From positions 186,001-250,000 of the forward strand of contig NZ_LMLP01000022.1 in the NCBI RefSeq assembly GCF_001421965.1: DNA of 64,000 nucleotides, written 5' to 3'. Position numbers and translations under genes: made by a program. Source of the DNA: Sphingomonas sp. Leaf67 (GTDB lineage: Bacteria; Pseudomonadota; Alphaproteobacteria; Sphingomonadales; Sphingomonadaceae). Position 1 is the stretch's first letter. Every line of letters starts with the position of its first letter. Below the pieces are notes generated by a model that did no database searches, had not been told where the DNA came from, and worked only from the letters and a program-made list of their open reading frames with translations. Positions 55,020 through 63,750 of the stretch are shown piece after piece.

Positions 55020-56017
55020 CCGATGCCCGCCTTGCCGGCGCGCTCGCCGATCCTGCCCTGTGGGACGGGTTGGATTCCCCCGACAGCTGGAACGCACTGA
55101 TTGCGGCGGCGCGAGCGGAGCAGTTGATCGGCAGCCTCGCCACCCGGCTTGACGGCATCGCTATGCCGCCCGCCGCCGCGCGGATCATGGCCGATGCGCG
55201 GGCGTCGGCCGAACAGGGGCGGGTCGCGGCGCTGTGGGAGGCGGAGATGGCGCGCCGTGCGCTTGCGCCACTCGGGGTGCCGGTCGTGCTGTTGAAGGGG
55301 ACTGCGTTCGTCGCCGCCGGGCTGGATGCGGGGCGGGGGCGGTCGATAGGCGATCTCGACATCCTCGTGCCGCGCGACGCCCTTGATGCGGTCGAGGCGG
55401 CGTTGCTGGCGGCGGGGTGGGAATGGGTCAAGCCCGACCCGTATGACGACGCCTATTATCGCCGCTGGATGCACGAGTTGCCGCCGCTGATCCATCGCGA
55501 GCGGGATCGAATGATCGACGTCCACCACACCATCCTGCCCCCGACCGCGCGGCCGACGCCGGATGCGGCGCTGCTGATCGCCGATGCGGTGCCGCTCGGC
55601 AACGGGCTGTCCGTGTTGTCGCCCGCCGACATGGTGATCCATGCCGCTGCCCATCTGTTCGTTGATGGCGATTTGCAGGGTGGCCTGCGCAACCTGTGGG
55701 ATATCGACCGGCTGGTGCGGGAGTTCGACGATGGCGGGTTCGTCGATCGGTTGATGGCGCGCGCCGGGCGGCATGATCTGGTTCCGGCGACGGCGCGGGC
55801 GTTGCGGCTGGCGAAGCGAATTTTCGGGACGCCTTTGGAAGAGTTCGCGCCGGTCGCTTCGGATGCGCTGTTCGTCCGGCGGCTGCTGGCGCGCGATGGC
55901 TGGGGGCGGTTGCGGCATCGGGGGACCGAATTCGGTTTCTATGTCCGGTCGCACTGGCTGCGGATGCCGCCAGCGATGTTGGCACGGCATTTGTGGACGA
56001 AGTTTCGGAAGAAGTAG
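55016..56017 (+). CDS. Nucleotidyltransferase-like protein of the HPr-rel-A cassette
   Basis: 333 residues from ATG 55016 overlapping the kinase stop. It carries the nucleotidyltransferase core (VVLLKGTAFVAAGL, then RGRSIGDLDILVPRDAL with Asp113 and Asp115 as the metal pair) and conserved His-containing segments (IDVHHTILPPTAR, DMVIHAAAHLFVDGDLQGGL) typical of the PF14907-like family found with modified peptides. It probably transfers a nucleotidyl or related group. The substrate is unknown. Confidence 0.8.
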   Translation: MTDARLAGALADPALWDGLDSPDSWNALIAAARAEQLIGSLATRLDGIAMPPAAARIMADARASAEQGRVAALWEAEMARRALAPLGVPVVLLKGTAFVAAGLDAGRGRSIGDLDILVPRDALDAVEAALLAAGWEWVKPDPYDDAYYRRWMHELPPLIHRERDRMIDVHHTILPPTARPTPDAALLIADAVPLGNGLSVLSPADMVIHAAAHLFVDGDLQGGLRNLWDIDRLVREFDDGGFVDRLMARAGRHDLVPATARALRLAKRIFGTPLEEFAPVASDALFVRRLLARDGWGRLRHRGTEFGFYVRSHWLRMPPAMLARHLWTKFRKK

Positions 56018-56021
56018 TTGG

Positions 56022-56248
56022 TTCACGCGGAGGCGCGGAGAAGAAAGAGGTTGTTCGCGCAAAGGCGCAAAGGACGCTGAGGGGTTGTGGACCGGGCCAT
56101 CTCAGCCTGTCTGGCGCAGCCTTTTCTCTTTCGGCGGCCCAACGAGAGAGGGCCGCTGTCGCGGCGAGCGCAACATCTTCGCGTCCTTTGCGCCTCTGCG
56201 TGAAAATCAAACCTTCTTCTACTCCGCGTCTCCGCGCCTCCGCGTGAA
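56022..56248. repeat. Dispersed long inverted repeat, copy 3 (nested)
   Basis: Outer arms TTCACGCGGAGGCGCGGAG (56022-56040) and its complement (56230-56248) are perfect over 19 bases. Inner arms TTCGCGCAAAGGCGCAAAGG... (56054-56077) and GCGTCCTTTGCGCCTCTGCG... (56181-56204) pair with few mismatches. It looks like one such element inserted in another. It fills the gap between the cassette and wecC. Confidence 0.82.
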
Positions 56249-56261
56249 CCCCCTTAAACCT

Positions 56262-57515
56262 TCAACGCCACATGCCCCGCGTATCGTACACCTGCTTGCC
56301 GACCCGAACCTCCGCCGGCACCCGCTTGAACACGCCATGGTCGACCAGCACGACCAGAATGTCGTTCGCCAGCCCATCGTCGAGCGATACCAGCCGCCCG
56401 CCCGCCAGCGCCTTTGGCAGGCTGCTGACGAACGGTTCGACCAGATCGATCCGGTCGCCGAACCGTTCGATCAGCGCAGCCGCGACCTTTACCGCCGGGC
56501 TTTCGCGCAGGTCGTCGATATCCGCCTTGAACGCGAGGCCCAGCAGCGACGCGCGCGCTTCGGGGGCGGCATCGAGCAGTGCGGCGGTGCGGGCGACGAC
56601 ATGGTCGACCTTGCCGTCATTCACCTCGCGCGCGGTGCGGATCAGCGGCGTCTGTTCGGGGGCGGCATCGACGATGAACCACGGGTCGACCGCAATGCAG
56701 TGCCCACCGACGCCGGGGCCGGGCTTCAGGATGTTGACGCGCGGGTGGCGGTTGGCCAGCTCGATCACGTCCCACACGTTCAGGTCCATCCGGTCGCACA
56801 CGATCGACAATTCGTTGGCAAAGGCGATGGCGACGTCGCGGCTGGTATTTTCGACCAGCTTGACCATCTCCGCCGTCCGCGCGGTGGTGACGGTGCAGGC
56901 CCCCTCGACGAAGCGGCGGTAGAAATCGCACGCCGCCTCGGCACAGGCCGGGGTGATCCCGCCGATCGAGCGTTCGTTCGACACGAGTTCGAGGATAATC
57001 CGCCCCGGCAGCACCCGTTCGGGGCAATAGGCCACGGCGATGTCGGGCGTTTCGGACACGCCGGGCAGCGACAGATCGGGGCGCAGTTCGGCCAGCAGGT
57101 CGCGAATTTGTTCGGTGGTGCCGACCGGCGAGGTCGATTCGAGGATGACGGTATTGCCCGGCGTCAGCACCGGCGCGATCGCGCGCGTGGCGTTCAGGAC
57201 ATAGGAAAGGTCCGGCGCATGACCCGGGCCGAACGGCGTCGGCACCGCGATGACGAACACGTCGGACGGGGCGGGGGTGGTCGCGGTGGTCAGCCGGCCG
57301 AGCAGTACGACGTCGCGCACCAGCGTGTCGAGATCGGCTTCCTCGATATGAATGTCGCCGCGCGCGACGGTGTCGACCACGCGCTGGCTGACGTCGATCC
57401 CGATCACCCGCGCGCCCGACCGGGCGACGACGGCGGCGGTCGGCAGGCCGATATAGCCGAGGCCGACAACGCACACGTCATAGCTGTCGGCGGCGGTGAT
57501 CCGCTGTTCAAGCAT
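56262..57515 (-). CDS. wecC: UDP-N-acetyl-D-mannosamine dehydrogenase
   Basis: Oxidises UDP-ManNAc to UDP-ManNAcA with two NAD+. It has 417 residues from ATG 57515. The Rossmann motif is VCVVGLGYIGLPTAAVVARS, then STSPVGTTEQIRDLL, IAVAYCPERVLPG, and the catalytic cysteine in GPGVGGHCIAVDPWFI, all diagnostic for the UDP-sugar 6-dehydrogenase family. Overlaps the wecB stop by 8 bases. It feeds a surface polysaccharide that is not itself encoded here. Confidence 0.9.
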   Translation of the reverse strand: MLEQRITAADSYDVCVVGLGYIGLPTAAVVARSGARVIGIDVSQRVVDTVARGDIHIEEADLDTLVRDVVLLGRLTTATTPAPSDVFVIAVPTPFGPGHAPDLSYVLNATRAIAPVLTPGNTVILESTSPVGTTEQIRDLLAELRPDLSLPGVSETPDIAVAYCPERVLPGRIILELVSNERSIGGITPACAEAACDFYRRFVEGACTVTTARTAEMVKLVENTSRDVAIAFANELSIVCDRMDLNVWDVIELANRHPRVNILKPGPGVGGHCIAVDPWFIVDAAPEQTPLIRTAREVNDGKVDHVVARTAALLDAAPEARASLLGLAFKADIDDLRESPAVKVAAALIERFGDRIDLVEPFVSSLPKALAGGRLVSLDDGLANDILVVLVDHGVFKRVPAEVRVGKQVYDTRGMWR

Positions 57516-58632
57516 AGAGTGTCTCCACGATGCGTGCGGACGCATGGCCGTCTCCGAAGGGATTATGCGCCCGTGCCATGGCGGCATGAGCGGCCGGGTC
57601 GTCGAGCAGCCGCGTCACCTCTGCGACGATGCGGTGCTCGTCCGATCCGATCAGCCGGGCGGTGCCGGCGGCGACCCCTTCGGGACGTTCGGTCGTCTCG
57701 CGCAGGACCAGCACCGGCTTGCCGAGGCCCGGTGCCTCCTCTTGCACGCCGCCCGAATCGGTGAGGACGAGGTAGCACAGGTCGAGCAGGCGGACGAACT
57801 GCGGATAGTCCTGCGGATCGAGCAGCGCCACGCGCGGGTGATCGCCGAGCATCGCCTCCATCACGCCGCGCACCTGCGGGTTGGGATGCACCGGAAAGAC
57901 GATGCCGATATCGTCGCGCTCGGCGATGCAGGCGATGGCGCGGGCGATGCTGTCCATGCCGCCGCCGAAATTCTCGCGGCGATGGGTGGTGACCAGCAGG
58001 ATGCGCTTGCCCGCGAACCGTTCGGCGATGGCGTCCAGTCCGGCGGTGTGCCGCGGGTCGGCGGCAATGCGGTCGCGCGCCATGTGCAGCGCGTCGATCA
58101 CGGTATTGCCGGTGACCTGCACGCGCGACGGCGGCACGTTTTCGGCGAGCAAGGCGTCGGCGGCGGTCCGGGTCGGGGCGAAATGCAGGTCGGCGATGCT
58201 GCCGACGATCTTGCGGTTCACCTCTTCGGGCCAAGGGTGATAGATATCGTGGCTGCGCAGGCCCGCCTCGACATGCGCGACCGGCACCTTGCGATAATAA
58301 GCGGCCAGCGCCGCGACCATGGCGGTCGCGGTGTCGCCCTGCACGATCACCCGGTCGGGCCGCTCGGCATCGAACACCGGCCCCAGCGCATTCAGCAACC
58401 GCGCGGTCAGGGCGTCGAGCGACTGGCCGGCGGTCATGATGTCCAGGTCGATGTCGGGCACGATGCCGGCAAAGGCCAGCACCTGATCGAGCATCTCGCG
58501 ATGCTGGGCTGTGACGACGACGCGCGTGTCGAAGCCGGGATGCGCGCGCAGGGCATGGATCAGCGGAAACAGCTTGATCGCTTCGGGGCGCGTGCCGAAG
58601 ACAACCAACACCCGCTGCACCTGCTTGCGCAT
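57508..58632 (-). CDS. wecB: UDP-N-acetylglucosamine 2-epimerase (non-hydrolysing)
   Basis: Interconverts UDP-GlcNAc and UDP-ManNAc. It has 374 residues, family length. Motifs are VVFGTRPEAIKLFPLIHAL, VIVQGDTATAMVAALAAYY, VAHVEAGLRSHD, VTTHRRENFGGGM and TDSGGVQEEAPGLGKPVLVL. First gene of the pair with wecC. The gap upstream holds a long palindrome. Confidence 0.93.
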   Translation of the reverse strand: MRKQVQRVLVVFGTRPEAIKLFPLIHALRAHPGFDTRVVVTAQHREMLDQVLAFAGIVPDIDLDIMTAGQSLDALTARLLNALGPVFDAERPDRVIVQGDTATAMVAALAAYYRKVPVAHVEAGLRSHDIYHPWPEEVNRKIVGSIADLHFAPTRTAADALLAENVPPSRVQVTGNTVIDALHMARDRIAADPRHTAGLDAIAERFAGKRILLVTTHRRENFGGGMDSIARAIACIAERDDIGIVFPVHPNPQVRGVMEAMLGDHPRVALLDPQDYPQFVRLLDLCYLVLTDSGGVQEEAPGLGKPVLVLRETTERPEGVAAGTARLIGSDEHRIVAEVTRLLDDPAAHAAMARAHNPFGDGHASARIVETLYA

Positions 58633-58708
58633 CGACGACCCCCCACGACCGGAATTGGCCGCTGCTGCGGTGTGTCCTAGCGGCAGGAGTTTAACAATTG
58701 GCCAAAAT

Positions 58709-58838
58709 CCTCCCCGGCACGGGGAGGGGGACCAGCGCAGCTGGTGGAGGGGGGTATCGGCATACGGCACCGTCCCGTTGCGCGGAGAACCCCCTCCACC
58801 ACCGCTTCGCGGCGGTCCCCCTCCCCGTGCCGGGGAGG
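58709..58838. repeat. CCTCCCCGGCACGGGGAGG inverted repeat upstream of wecB
   Basis: The left unit CCTCCCCGGCACGGGGAGG and right unit CCTCCCCGTGCCGGGGAGG are each palindromic and are mirrored along with GGTGGAGGGGGGT/ACCCCCTCCACC pieces. A single related unit lies at 63722-63740. It may end the SDR transcript, since it starts only 5 bases beyond that stop. Confidence 0.78.
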
Positions 58839-58843
58839 AGCGG

Positions 58844-59629
58844 TCAGCCGTGATACCGTTCCGCCACCTTGTCGCGCGACGCGTTCGGGGCGACCTTCGC
58901 TTCCGCCGCGACCAGCGCGTCCCAGTCCGCGACGTCGGGCAGCGACGGGATGCAAACCGGCTCACCCAGTTCCAGGCCGCGCAGCGAGGCGACGACCAGA
59001 TCGTCGGGTTCCATCACCCGTTCGGGCGGGAAGTCGTCGACGCTCTTGCCCGCGACATGGTGGAAATCGGTCGCGGTGACGCCGGGGATCAGCAGCTGGA
59101 CGCGGATGTCACTGTCCGCGGTCTCGGTCTGCATGACCCGGGTATAATAGGCGACATAGGCCTTGGACGCGCCATAGCCGGCATAGGTCTGCATCTTCGT
59201 GAACAGCGTGCCTGATCCGACGTTGATGATCGTCCCCCGACCATCCCGCTTCATGCCGGCCATCGCCGCATCGGCCAGCCGGCTGAACGCCACGACGTTG
59301 AGCAACAGCATATCGGTCATGTCTTCGCGGTCGCCTTCGCCCACCTTGCCGATCGCGGCGAAGCCGGCATTGTTGACGAACAGCGCGACGGGCTCGCCCG
59401 CCTCCAGCCGTTCCTCGACCACGTCGAGATCGTCGGGGTCGGCAAGGTCGGCGACGATCACCTCGATATCGATGCCGTGGTCGACCGACAATTGCTCGGC
59501 AAGGTCACGCAACCGGTCCTCGCGCCGGGCGACGATGACCAGATCGTGGCCGGTCCGCGCCAGATGATGCGCAAAGCTGAGACCGATACCGGACGATGCG
59601 CCGGTGATGAGGGCGACGGGGCGGGGCAT
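58844..59629 (-). CDS. Short-chain dehydrogenase/reductase
   Basis: NAD(P)-dependent oxidoreductase of 261 residues of the classical SDR type. It has the cofactor motif TGASSGIG (residues 9-16), NNAG, a Ser in NVGSGTLF and the catalytic Tyr-x3-Lys as YGASKAY. The N-terminal ALITGASSGIGLSFAHHLA with VIVARREDRLRDLA resembles DltE-like SDRs. The substrate is unknown. It follows the phosphatase gene in the same direction after 24 bases. Confidence 0.88.
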   Translation of the reverse strand: MPRPVALITGASSGIGLSFAHHLARTGHDLVIVARREDRLRDLAEQLSVDHGIDIEVIVADLADPDDLDVVEERLEAGEPVALFVNNAGFAAIGKVGEGDREDMTDMLLLNVVAFSRLADAAMAGMKRDGRGTIINVGSGTLFTKMQTYAGYGASKAYVAYYTRVMQTETADSDIRVQLLIPGVTATDFHHVAGKSVDDFPPERVMEPDDLVVASLRGLELGEPVCIPSLPDVADWDALVAAEAKVAPNASRDKVAERYHG

Positions 59630-59653
59630 GGCAAATCCTTGGGTGAGGGAAGT

Positions 59654-60328
59654 TCAGGCCGACAAACGCGCCAGCATCGGGATAAGCTCGTCGAAATGAT
59701 CGATCACCGCATCGGCACCCAGTTCGGCGACCGGCTGCATCATGAACCCGAACGAACAAGCGATCGACGGAATGCCGGCATTGCGCGCGGCATCGATGTC
59801 GAAATGCGAATCGCCGACGAATGCCGCGCGTCCGCCGCCGCAGCGTTCGATCATCGCATCGATCGGCGCCCGGTCCGGCTTCGACTTGCCCGGCCCCAGC
59901 GTGTCGCCGCCGAGGATGCAGCCGAATCGGTGGGTCAGGTCGAGTTCGTCCAGCAACCGCCGCGCCAGCGCCTCCAGCTTGTTGGTGACGATCGCGACCT
60001 TGACCCCGCCCGCCTCGAGCGCGTCGAGCGCCGCCATCGCACCCGGAAACGGCCGCGAATGCACCGCGATATGCGCTTCGTAATAGTCGAGGAGCAGCCG
60101 GTTGAGCCGATCCAGTTCGGCTTCGTCGCAGCCGCCGGTCGCCTCCATGCCCTGGCGCAGCATGTGTTTCGCGCCGCCGCCGATCATCGGGATCACCTGT
60201 TCGCGCGTCAGCGGCGGCCGTCCGGCATCGGCCAGCGCATGGTTCACGGCATCGGTCAGGTCGCCGCTGGTATCGACGAACGTCCCGTCGAGATCGAAGC
60301 CGACGATATCGAATGAAATCTTTGTCAT
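59654..60328 (-). CDS. gph: HAD-family phosphatase, phosphoglycolate phosphatase-like
   Basis: Hydrolase of 224 residues from ATG 60328 (MTKISFDIVGFDLDGTFVDT). Motif I is DLDGT with Asp12 and Asp14, motif II is VAIVTNK, motif III is the Lys in GKSKPDRAPID, and motif IV is FVGDSHFDIDAARNAG. It fits Gph of 2-phosphoglycolate salvage, though HAD specificity is hard to fix from sequence. Divergent from glmU. Confidence 0.82.
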   Translation of the reverse strand: MTKISFDIVGFDLDGTFVDTSGDLTDAVNHALADAGRPPLTREQVIPMIGGGAKHMLRQGMEATGGCDEAELDRLNRLLLDYYEAHIAVHSRPFPGAMAALDALEAGGVKVAIVTNKLEALARRLLDELDLTHRFGCILGGDTLGPGKSKPDRAPIDAMIERCGGGRAAFVGDSHFDIDAARNAGIPSIACSFGFMMQPVAELGADAVIDHFDELIPMLARLSA

Positions 60329-60390
60329 CTGGTCCGCTTTGGCGCGCGTGATATGGAATTGGCAAGGGTCGTATGCCAAGGAGCGGCCCC

Positions 60391-61755
60391 ATGAACGCGC
60401 AACCGATCGCCGCCGTCATCCTTGCCGCCGGGCAGGGGACGCGCATGAAATCGTCGAGGCACAAGGTGCTGCATCCGCTGGCCGGACAGCCGATGCTGTT
60501 CCACCTGCTCGACAGCCTGAACGCCGCCGGCATTTCGCGCCGGGTCGTGATCGTCGGCGCGGTCGGCGAACAGGTCGAGGCGGCGGTGGCCGGGCGCGGC
60601 GTCGAGATCGCGTGGCAGCGCGAACAGCTCGGCACTGCGCACGCCGCGTTGCAGGCGCGCGACACGCTGTCCGATCATGACGGCATCGTCCTCGTCTGTT
60701 TCGGCGACACGCCGCTGCTGTCCGCCGATACCGTCGCGCGGCTGGCCGCCCGGCTGGCGGCAGAGGACCAGCCGGCCGTCGCCGTGCTCGGCTTCCGCCC
60801 GCCGCACGCCGCCGCGTACGGTCGGATCATCGCCGACGACGCGGGCAACATCGCCAAGATGGTCGAGTTCAAGGACGCTTCGGCGGACGAACGCGCGGTC
60901 GACCTGTGCAACAGCGGCGTGACCGCCGTGCATGCCCGCGACGTGTGGGCGTTGCTGGACCGGGTGGGCAATGCCAATGCTGCGGGAGAATATTACCTGC
61001 CCGACATCGTCATGCTGGCGATCGCCGATGGGCGCGGTGCGGTGGTGATCGAAACCGGTGCCGACGAAGTGGCCGGCATCAACAGCCGCGCCGAACTGGC
61101 GGCGGTCGAGGGCGCGTGGCAGGCGAAGCGGCGTAGCCAAGCGATGGCCGATGGCGTCACGCTGGTCGCGCCCGACACCGTGTTCTTCGCGCACGACACC
61201 AAACTCGGCCGCGACGTGACGATCGAGCCCAACGTGGTGTTCGGTCCCGGCGTGACCATCGCCGACGATGTCATCATCCACGCCTTCAGCCATCTCGAAG
61301 GTGCGAGCGTCGCATCGAAGGCCGATGTCGGCCCCTATGCCCGGCTGCGCCCCGGCGCGGCGCTGGGCGAGGGCAGCCGCGTCGGCAATTTCGTCGAGGT
61401 GAAGAACACGACGCTGGGCACGGGGGCCAAGGCCAACCACCTGACCTATCTGGGCGACGCGATCGTCGGCGCGAACGTCAATATCGGCGCGGGTACGATC
61501 ACCTGCAATTACGACGGCTTCTTCAAATACCGGACCCATATCGGCGAGGGTGCCTTCATCGGATCGAACAGCGCGCTGGTCGCGCCGGTATCGATCGGTG
61601 CCGGCGCGCTGGTCGCCGCCGGATCGACCGTGACCCGCGATGTCGAGGCCGACGCGCTGGTGCTGGTCCGTGCCGAGCGCGCCGACCACCCCGGCTGGGC
61701 CAAGCGCTTCCGCGCGCGGCAGGCGGCGGCAAAGGCCGCCAAGTCCAAGAAATAA
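60391..61755 (+). CDS. glmU: Bifunctional GlcN-1-P acetyltransferase / GlcNAc-1-P uridylyltransferase
   Basis: Makes UDP-GlcNAc. It has 454 residues from ATG 60391 behind AAGGAG. An ATG six codons earlier is possible. Residues 1-230 are the pyrophosphorylase (VILAAGQGTRMKSSRHKVLH, GTAHAALQA, VCFGDTPLL). From about 250 a left-handed beta-helix carries the acetyltransferase (GRDVTIEPNVVFGPGVTIAD, NHLTYLGDAIVGANVNIGAG, TITCNYDGFFKYRTHIGEGA). The tail is Lys/Ala rich. glmS follows after 19 bases. Confidence 0.95.
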   Translation: MNAQPIAAVILAAGQGTRMKSSRHKVLHPLAGQPMLFHLLDSLNAAGISRRVVIVGAVGEQVEAAVAGRGVEIAWQREQLGTAHAALQARDTLSDHDGIVLVCFGDTPLLSADTVARLAARLAAEDQPAVAVLGFRPPHAAAYGRIIADDAGNIAKMVEFKDASADERAVDLCNSGVTAVHARDVWALLDRVGNANAAGEYYLPDIVMLAIADGRGAVVIETGADEVAGINSRAELAAVEGAWQAKRRSQAMADGVTLVAPDTVFFAHDTKLGRDVTIEPNVVFGPGVTIADDVIIHAFSHLEGASVASKADVGPYARLRPGAALGEGSRVGNFVEVKNTTLGTGAKANHLTYLGDAIVGANVNIGAGTITCNYDGFFKYRTHIGEGAFIGSNSALVAPVSIGAGALVAAGSTVTRDVEADALVLVRAERADHPGWAKRFRARQAAAKAAKSKK

Positions 61756-61774
61756 TCCCGCCGGAGAGAGCGAT

Positions 61775-63598
61775 ATGTGTGGAATTGTTGGCATCATCGG
61801 CACCGACAGCGTTGCCGACCGGCTGCTCGACGGGCTCAAGCGCCTCGAATATCGCGGCTATGATTCGGCGGGCATCGCCACGGTCGAGGGCAGCGCGATC
61901 GAGCGTCGCCGCGCGTCGGGCAAGCTGAAGAACCTCGCCACCGAACTGGCGGCGCACCCGTTGCCCGGCCATGTCGGCATCGCCCACACCCGTTGGGCGA
62001 CACATGGCGGGCCGACCACCAACAACGCCCATCCCCATGCGACGGCCGAGATCGCGGTCGTCCACAACGGCATCATCGAAAACTTCAAACCGCTGCGCGA
62101 GGAACTGACCGCGCGCGGCCGGGTCTTCACCAGCGAAACCGATACCGAAGTCGTCGCCCATCTGGTCAGCGAACAGGTCGAGGCCGGACTGTCGCCGGCG
62201 GACGCGGTCAAGGCGATCCTGCCGCGCCTGCACGGTGCCTTCGCGCTTGCCATCCTGTTCCGCCGGCATCCCGACCTGCTGATCGGCGCGCGCCTCGGTT
62301 CGCCGCTGGTCGTCGGTTATGGCGAGGGCGAGGTGTATCTCGGCTCCGACGCGCTGGCGCTCGCTCCGCTGACCCAGCGTATCGCGTATCTGGAGGAGGG
62401 CGACTGGGTCGTCTGCCGCCGCGACGGCACCGACATTTTCGATCGCGACAACAATCCCGTCGACCGCCCGGTCACACTGTCGGGCGTCACCGGCGCGCTG
62501 ATCGACAAGGGTAATCACCGCCACTTCATGCAGAAGGAGATTTACGAGCAGCCGATCGTCGTTGCCCAGACGCTGCGCTCGTACCTGCAGCGGTTCGAGG
62601 GGAAGGTGACACTGCCCATCCCCGATTTCGACCTGTCGGGGATCAAACGCGTCACCATCGTCGCCTGCGGCACCAGCTTCTATGCCGGCATGGTCGCCAA
62701 ATACTGGTTCGAACAATTCGCCCGCGTGCCGGTCGACTTGGACGTCGCCAGCGAGTTCCGCTACCGCGCACCGGTGATGGAGGAGGGCGGCCTTGCCCTG
62801 TTCATCAGCCAGTCGGGCGAGACCGCCGATACGCTCGCCGCGCTGCGCCATGCCAAGAGCGAGGGCCAGACCATCGCCGTCGTCGTCAACGTGCCGACCA
62901 GCACCATGGCGCGCGAGGCCGACCTGCTGCTGCCGACCCATGCCGGGCCGGAGATCGGCGTCGCATCGACCAAGGCGTTCACCTGCCAGCTGGCCGTCCT
63001 CGCCGCGCTCGCCGCGAACCTCGCCAAGGCCAAGGGGCGGCTGAGCGAGGCCGAGGAGCGGACCATCGTCCGCCATCTGGCCGAGGCCCCCGCATCGATC
63101 AACGGCGCGCTCGCCTATGATGAATCGATCGAGGCGATGGCGGGCGTCATCGCCGCCGCCCGCGACGTGCTGTATCTGGGGCGCGGCACCGATTATCCGC
63201 TGGCGCTGGAAGGCGCGCTGAAGCTGAAGGAAATCAGCTACATCCATGCCGAGGGCTATGCCGCCGGCGAGATGAAGCACGGGCCGATCGCGCTGATCGA
63301 CGAACATGTGCCGGTGATCGTCATCGCCCCGTCGGGGCCGCTGTTCGACAAGACCGTCAGCAACATGCAGGAAGTGCAGGCGCGCGGCGGCAAGGTCGTG
63401 CTGATCTCCGACTATGACGGCATCCAGGCGGCGGGCGAGAATTGCATCGCCACCATCACCATGCCCAAGGTCCACCCGCTGATCGCGCCGATCGTCTATG
63501 CGGTGCCGGTGCAGCTGCTGGCGTACCATGTCGCGGTCGCCAAGGGGACGGATGTCGACCAGCCGCGTAATCTGGCCAAGAGCGTGACGGTGGAGTGA
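61775..63598 (+). CDS. glmS: Glutamine-fructose-6-phosphate aminotransferase (isomerizing)
   Basis: Makes glucosamine-6-phosphate from fructose-6-phosphate and glutamine. It has 607 residues. The catalytic Cys2 opens the protein (MCGIVGIIG), followed by the class II amidotransferase domain (GIAHTRWATHGGPTTNNAHP, VVHNGIIENFKPLREEL). Two SIS domains follow (VACGTSFYAGMVAKYWFEQ, SQSGETADTLAALRHAK, SVTVE at the C-terminus). GGAGAGAG lies before the ATG. Only 19 bases separate it from glmU, so no glmS ribozyme is present. Confidence 0.96.
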   Translation: MCGIVGIIGTDSVADRLLDGLKRLEYRGYDSAGIATVEGSAIERRRASGKLKNLATELAAHPLPGHVGIAHTRWATHGGPTTNNAHPHATAEIAVVHNGIIENFKPLREELTARGRVFTSETDTEVVAHLVSEQVEAGLSPADAVKAILPRLHGAFALAILFRRHPDLLIGARLGSPLVVGYGEGEVYLGSDALALAPLTQRIAYLEEGDWVVCRRDGTDIFDRDNNPVDRPVTLSGVTGALIDKGNHRHFMQKEIYEQPIVVAQTLRSYLQRFEGKVTLPIPDFDLSGIKRVTIVACGTSFYAGMVAKYWFEQFARVPVDLDVASEFRYRAPVMEEGGLALFISQSGETADTLAALRHAKSEGQTIAVVVNVPTSTMAREADLLLPTHAGPEIGVASTKAFTCQLAVLAALAANLAKAKGRLSEAEERTIVRHLAEAPASINGALAYDESIEAMAGVIAAARDVLYLGRGTDYPLALEGALKLKEISYIHAEGYAAGEMKHGPIALIDEHVPVIVIAPSGPLFDKTVSNMQEVQARGGKVVLISDYDGIQAAGENCIATITMPKVHPLIAPIVYAVPVQLLAYHVAVAKGTDVDQPRNLAKSVTVE

Positions 63599-63617
63599 CC
63601 GTAAGCGGTATCACCCA

Positions 63618-63740
63618 ATCCGTTCTTCCCGAGTAGCCGTCGAGCTTGTCGATACGGGTCTTCGACTGCGCTCAGCCCCTACTCAGCACGAACGGTTCTG
63701 CCGGTAGCAAGCGCACCAAATCCTCCCCGTGCCGGGGAGG
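63618..63740. repeat. Repeat-rich spacer after glmS
   Basis: TCGA-rich sequence (GTAGCCGTCGAGCTTGTCGA, CTTCGACTGCGCTCAG and so on) resembles the block at 39010-39240. It is followed by a CCTCCCCGTGCCGGGGAGG palindrome (63722-63740) related to the element upstream of wecB. The palindrome lies 10 bases from the stop of the leftward glycosyltransferase gene and may terminate it. Confidence 0.6.
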
Positions 63741-63750
63741 AGCTGACCGT

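Noticed and set aside
53484..56017. Lasso-peptide biosynthetic cluster
   Set aside because: There is no asparagine-synthetase-like cyclase, transglutaminase-like leader peptidase or ABC exporter, and the first gene is a Tat-leader protein, not a typical lasso precursor.
61755..61775. glmS ribozyme
   Set aside because: Only 19 bases separate glmU and glmS. There is no room for the ribozyme and the organism type does not normally have it.
61556..63529. 657-codon minus-strand open frame opposite glmS
   Set aside because: Shadow of glmS, with no ribosome site and no family sequence.
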